Shown: piece after piece, positions 59,951 through 64,000 of the stretch
Position numbering within the stretch: position 1 is the first letter of the stretch
Layout: each line of letters starts with the position of its first letter
NCBI RefSeq assembly: GCF_002234675.1
Contig: NC_019873.2
Location: 7,403,158 to 7,467,157, forward strand
DNA length: 64,000 nt
Reading direction: 5' to 3'
Source of the DNA: Oryzias latipes
Lineage: Eukaryota; Chordata; Actinopteri; Beloniformes; Adrianichthyidae
The notes under the pieces: generated by a model
Database searches by the model: none
Told to the model about the DNA's origin: nothing
Seen by the model: the letters and a program-made list of their open reading frames with translations, nothing else
Made by a program: the position numbers and the translations under genes

Positions 59951-60719
59951 AGTCATAAAATGTACATGTTTTTGTCTTGTAAAATTCTCGATGGAGTTTT
60001 GGGGCCAGTTTAACAAATAAAATGTAACAATTTTTGTTGGTGTTTTTTAAAGTTACAACTAAAAAAGTTTTTGGTGGCCCTAAAACTCCATCGTACTACA
60101 GGCTGAGCAATTTACGATCTAAGACTTTTGTGAGGGACACTTGCACGCACATTTGCCCATATTTCAAACGGCTGTTAGGGCAGTTTTGACTGAGGCATAA
60201 ACCACAGCTCATGTTGTTTGTCATAAGTGTTGCAAGCACAACGGCTGAAGAATTGATTGTTTCTGTCTGTGTGGCCATGTGACTTTTGACATCGCTCAAA
60301 CAACAGCCCGATAAAGTGCTACCAGGACTTGGTTCATAAGCTTGAGACGGAGGTAAGCAGGGGGGTCAAATGGATAAACACCTTCCTCATAAAATGCTTT
60401 TCAAAAATTCACACCATTTGTTAAATTGAGAGGTTTTTGGTCATTTATATTAATCTTCAAAAAAGAAGGAAGTTGGAATAAAAGTATTAAGGCCAAACCA
60501 TGATTTTCTCATTAAATCATCAATGAAAATCATAAAGGAACAGCTTTAAGGCAAGAATCAACTAAATACACAACAATTATTTAAAGAATAAATCAGTAAA
60601 AAGTAAAAAATAGTTTACTGGTAAGTTCTTATCTAAAACCTGTTCTTTACCTCAAAATATTGGTTAAAAAAAACAGAACACTTAAAAAAGTAAAATCCTA
60701 CATGTCAAATGTGCAACAG
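59951..60719. other. non-coding spacer
   Basis: A/T-rich DNA with no gene or repeat end recognised, upstream of family copy 4. Confidence 0.35.
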
Positions 60720-60859
60720 TGCAGAGGTCTGATAGTCTCTTCCTGAGAGTTTGTCCAGCAGCTGTTTATTGTTAACCCGTTAAGCTCTGATTGGTCAGGA
60801 CTGGTCTCTGCTAACACTGATAAACCTTCACCTATGAGCCTTTCTGCACTGTGGCCTTC
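60720..60859 (+). promoter_or_regulatory. conserved promoter-proximal block, secreted family copy 4
   Basis: Contains GTTAACCCGTTAA (60,771-60,783), ATTGG and GATAAA before the ATG, and the distal 'aggtctgatagtctcttcc' segment. Similarity to copy 3 extends a little further upstream ('caacagtgcag'). Confidence 0.5.
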
Positions 60860-62091
60860 ATGATGGAGACAGCAAGGTTCCCTCTGGGGTAGGACAGGCC
60901 TTGCTTCAGAAATGTATACTCAAAACAATTGTATTTTACACATGACTCTTGATTCTTTCAGGTTTTCCCTTTTTGTTCTGCTGGTTGTTCCATCATGTGG
61001 TTTTCCTGCCAAAGGTGATCATTTCATTCCCTTTTGCTGACACATCAACATAGATGTTGTGTTGATCTTCTTCAGAACTTGTGCTCTTTCTGCTTTCAGG
61101 CTCCAAATCCACAGATCATGGCAGTGGTGACCAAAAAGCAGCAACTAACTTTGCTTCCCACAGAGGAGCTCAGATGAGCCGCTCTGCTCCTGTGCATTAC
61201 AGCTCTCATTCAAGCGGCGTCTCTCAGCCAGTTCCAGTGTTTGTGCAGAATCCTGGTGTCCCTCAGTTTGTTCCCATGGTTCCATCAGGCAGCAGCTTGA
61301 GCTCTGCTGTGGCAGGATACCCTGTGGCTGTTCAGACAGGATCTACTGTTCCTGTGTTTTCCGGTGTTCCTGCAGCAGGAGTCTCTGAGGCAGTTCAGGT
61401 CCCTGTGCAGGCTCCTGGTTTCTCCCAGTTTGTTCAGACGGGCCCAGCAATGGTTGGCTCTGCTTCCCCTGTGTTTGTGCTGCATGAAGGAGCTGGTTCC
61501 ACACAGCCAGGACCTGCTCAAGCTGCTCTGCCAGGTGACTCCTCTAAAAATGTGCTGTGAATGTTGTTCTCCATGAATCCTCCCCTTTCTGACAAGTGTC
61601 TTGTTTGTCCAGAAACCCAGTGGGCTGTTGCTCCTCCATCTTTCTCTGAGCAAGCAGCAGCTGATGCCCAGGCTGTGGGCTCCAGTGACTTCCTGCCACC
61701 AGTCCCTGCCCCTCCAGCTGGCCCTGTCCTCCAGTCTGGAGAGACTTCCAATATTGTGAAGGAAGCTGAACTTGGCAACTACCAGCAGCAGACGGAAGAG
61801 TTTGGTTACCCGGCTGAGGCGGCGCAGCCTGGAGCTGCTTTCACCAGCGTGCTTGTTCCAGGCCAAGGACTTGGTGGCTTCTGGGGTTCTCCTTATCCTG
61901 GCTTTGACTACAGGCTCCTGTATGGTCTGTACCCTCCTGGCACCTACACTACCTTCAGCCAGAACCATGAGAAGGGCAAAGACTACTACCAATCCATCCA
62001 CTACTTGAAGGAGCATGTTTCTGAAGACCAAGGTCCTCAACAGCAGCAGCTTCAGCAGAAGGTCTTCCATGGTCAACCCCAGAGATCTTGA
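60860..62091 (+). CDS. secreted Pro/Val/Gln-rich protein, family copy 4 (331 aa)
   Basis: Exons: 60860-60888, 60962-61014, 61100-61534 and 61613-62091, in total 996 nt ending in TGA. Structure and phases are as in the other copies, with the 78-nt last intron carrying an in-frame TGA. The signal peptide begins MMETARFPLGFSLFVLLVV, then PSCGFPAKG. The C-terminal polyglutamine has the same short length as in copy 1. The exons are intact, and AATAAA lies at 62,163-62,168. Intron 1 and the 5' flank are closest to copy 3 ('tttcagaaatgtatactcaa' is shared), while the 3' flank is shared with copy 2. Confidence 0.8.
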
Positions 62092-62370
62092 GGCTCATCA
62101 ACGTGGAGGATATCATGAGCACATTCAGCCTCATTTAGAACTTGGATGCTTAAGTTTGACCTAATAAAAACAGATCTGGAAACTTGGATTTACCTGTTTC
62201 TGTAGAGGATTTCTAAAACCAGCCTCAAACATTGAATCACTTCCTGATATAATGTAGTGACGTGTTTTGCTTCTGACAGTAAGTGGCACTACAAGGTGGG
62301 AGATGAGGGGAAGTTGCCTTAAGTAGTCATGCTGTTGGCAAAGAGAAATAAACTCTGGTTTTGTAATGAC
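62092..62370 (+). repeat. duplicon DNA downstream of family copy 4
   Basis: Similar over its length to 43,577-43,850 behind copy 2. It includes the poly(A) signal region. Confidence 0.6.
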
Positions 62371-63185
62371 CCAGAAATGCCCCGTCTGGGGCCTCTGCTG
62401 GTCACTTGTCGGTCTCACCGCTCGGGCGGTCACTTTCTGCCACGCCCTCAACCTCAGTGGGGCTGTGCCGGCTTGCCTCTGGGGTTGGGGGCGGGAGGGG
62501 GCTTCGGACTCTCAGGCGGTGGCATGCCTTCTGTGGGCACCGGCGTAGGTCTCATTTGGTCGGAGCACTGGCTATAGGGCCGGGGCTCCGGCTCTGCACA
62601 TGCTCGGTTCCTCCTACTCCTCGGCCGGGGGGCTGCTGGGTCCTGACCTCTCAGTCTGTGGTGGGGGTCAGGTGCACAGGAGGGTGGTTGCTCATGGATC
62701 TTTATCTGACGGTGAAGTTCTTGGATGCCTGGATCGGCCGGGTTGCTGCGCTGTCTGCCCCTAGCTGTGGGGTGTGGGGTGCTGGGCCTCCTGCCTTTGC
62801 TGGAGCATTCAGTGTGATCAAAGTATTTAAGAGGCACACATTCATTCCACCCACCTGCTTACTCACCTTTGCACCTTTGGTATCGTCTTTTTTTCCACAC
62901 CCCTCTTCATGAATATCGGTAATGTGAAAATTGTGTGCACCTGTCTGTGCAGAAATTTTGGGAGAAATCTTTAATCATGTATGATTATACCTCCAACTTG
63001 TAAATAGTTGTGTGCAGACTTATGTACTGCAATCAGGACACTTTTTTAACTTTGTAATATCGACTACCCCCCCCCCCCCCCTCCCAACCCTTTATCCCCC
63101 ATCTCTGACATCCCACTGTTTCTTTCTCTTTTATCTGTCCGGTCCTACAAGGAATGCATACAGATAATTTTTATAAATAAAGCTT
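62371..63185 (+). repeat. GC-rich inserted repeat of unknown family
   Basis: Distinctly GC-rich DNA (about 62,380-62,800) is followed by an A/T- and T/C-rich part with a C homopolymer (63,067-63,082), ending near 'ttttataaataaagcttgg'. It interrupts the duplicon similarity between copies 2 and 4 and is probably a retroelement insertion. No coding domain was recognised. Confidence 0.35.
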
Positions 63186-63590
63186 GGCATCAAATACGAA
63201 AAGGGGTTTATACAAATGTACACCGAAGATCGATAAACCCAAATTGTAACAATGAAATCCGTCCAATACAAGAGGCACTCAATTCTGATCTGCTTGCTCA
63301 GCTGTTGGACAAGTTAAAAAAAGAAATGCCCATTAAAAAATGGAGGATTCCTGTGCAAAAGTCTAAATGTGCTTGTAATGTTGGCCTTAAATCTGCTATT
63401 ATAGTTTGGAACTATCCTGCACAAAGGATTGCTGGCAGACATGGCTTACCAGTTTATAAAAGAAAAATGGTTAAACTACAACCTGTGTTGGTCAATTGTT
63501 TAGAATTGAGGGTCTAACATGGCGTCTGCTGCCTTGATGTGAATGTTCTCCACTTGACATCTAAAATACCAGTAAGTGAAAGTTCAACTG
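63186..63590 (+). repeat. duplicon DNA, distal part, with a small orphan frame
   Basis: Pieces match the copy 2 flank: 'ggattcctgtgcaaaagtct' against 43,881; 'atcctgcacaaaggatt' against about 44,967; and 'tagaattgagggtctaa' against about 48,221. A 70-residue frame at 63,305-63,517 (MDKLKKEMPIKKWRIP) has no recognised domain and may be a remnant of an older gene or repeat. Confidence 0.45.
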
Positions 63591-63652
63591 CTGTAGGATT
63601 GCTTAGGTTTTGAGAAACCCAAACCCTTCAAAAATCCACTGATCTGCTAGAC

Positions 63653-64000
63653 CACATGTGTCAAACTCAAGACCCGCGGGCCAAATGTGGCCCGCCATGT
63701 CATTTTGTGGCCCGCAAGTAGGTCTGTGATGATGACCTCATCACTGCACTTTTTTTTTTTTTTGAAAGTTCAGCATATGGTGCGTGATTGGAACTATAAG
63801 AAACACATTAAACAAGTTCATCTTTGCTGATAATTTACTTTTTCTGCTAGTCCTGTGTTCAGACTTTCCTTCTTTCCTTCAGACTGTTCTCTCCTTCTCT
63901 CCCACCACGCCTGTCACTGTCTGTCTCGGCACGCGCTCTCACTGCCTCTGCGCTGCACGTGGCACGCGGCTCCCTTTACACACACGGGTGCGCACTTTCA
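63653..64000 (+). mobile_element. hAT-like element, left end, running off the window
   Basis: Begins near 'cacatgtgtcaaactcaaga', followed by 'cccgcgggccaaatgtggcc', a terminal sequence widespread in vertebrate hAT elements. The right end is outside the window. Confidence 0.5.

Noticed and set aside
62454-62837. 127-codon Pro-rich minus-strand frame
   Set aside because: It lies in a GC-rich repeat where stop codons are rare on both strands; no domain or splice context was found.

Overview
This is a repeat-rich, intron-containing vertebrate window, almost certainly from a ray-finned (teleost) fish. It carries fish-type SINE, LINE, hAT, Tc1/mariner and Harbinger repeats, short introns and a recognisable piece of vertebrate synteny. 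A medaka-like percomorph is plausible, but the species cannot be fixed from the sequence alone.

Region 1 (about 4.0-23.6 kb) holds two conserved single-copy genes in convergent orientation. pcgf6 (+ strand, 4,403-11,195, ten coding exons, 256 aa) encodes a Polycomb RING-finger protein with an N-terminal RING and a C-terminal RAWUL domain. An internexin/gefiltin-type intermediate filament gene (- strand, 23,574-15,993, five coding exons, 459 aa) has an intact head, rod and tail. As I recall the human map, INA and PCGF6 are also neighbours and convergent on chromosome 10q24, which supports both calls. The filament gene has two introns in the part that is one exon in the human gene, and one of its introns starts with GC.

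Region 2 (about 23.6-34.6 kb, and the spaces out to 64 kb) is mostly transposable elements, often nested. It includes a TA-flanked 3-kb fold-back element, Tc1-like remnants, Harbinger elements, LINE fragments, hAT elements with exact 8-bp target duplications, a large fold-back composite with minisatellites, and a TAGTAG-flanked inverted-repeat element carrying an L1 insertion with an exact 15-bp target duplication.

Region 3 (34.7-62.1 kb) contains the most interesting find: four nearly identical copies of a four-exon gene (orientations +, +, -, +) for a secreted, cysteine-free mature protein of 331-334 aa rich in Pro, Val, Ala, Ser, Gln and Gly. I do not recognise the family. All four copies keep the same intron phases (2, 1, 1), the same 78-nt last intron, open reading frames, poly(A) signals and a conserved promoter-proximal block. 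The apparent in-frame TGA in three copies lies inside that short intron; in the fourth copy the intron is open in frame. Copies 2 and 4 also share downstream DNA, so they belong to a duplicon that was later broken up by transposons.
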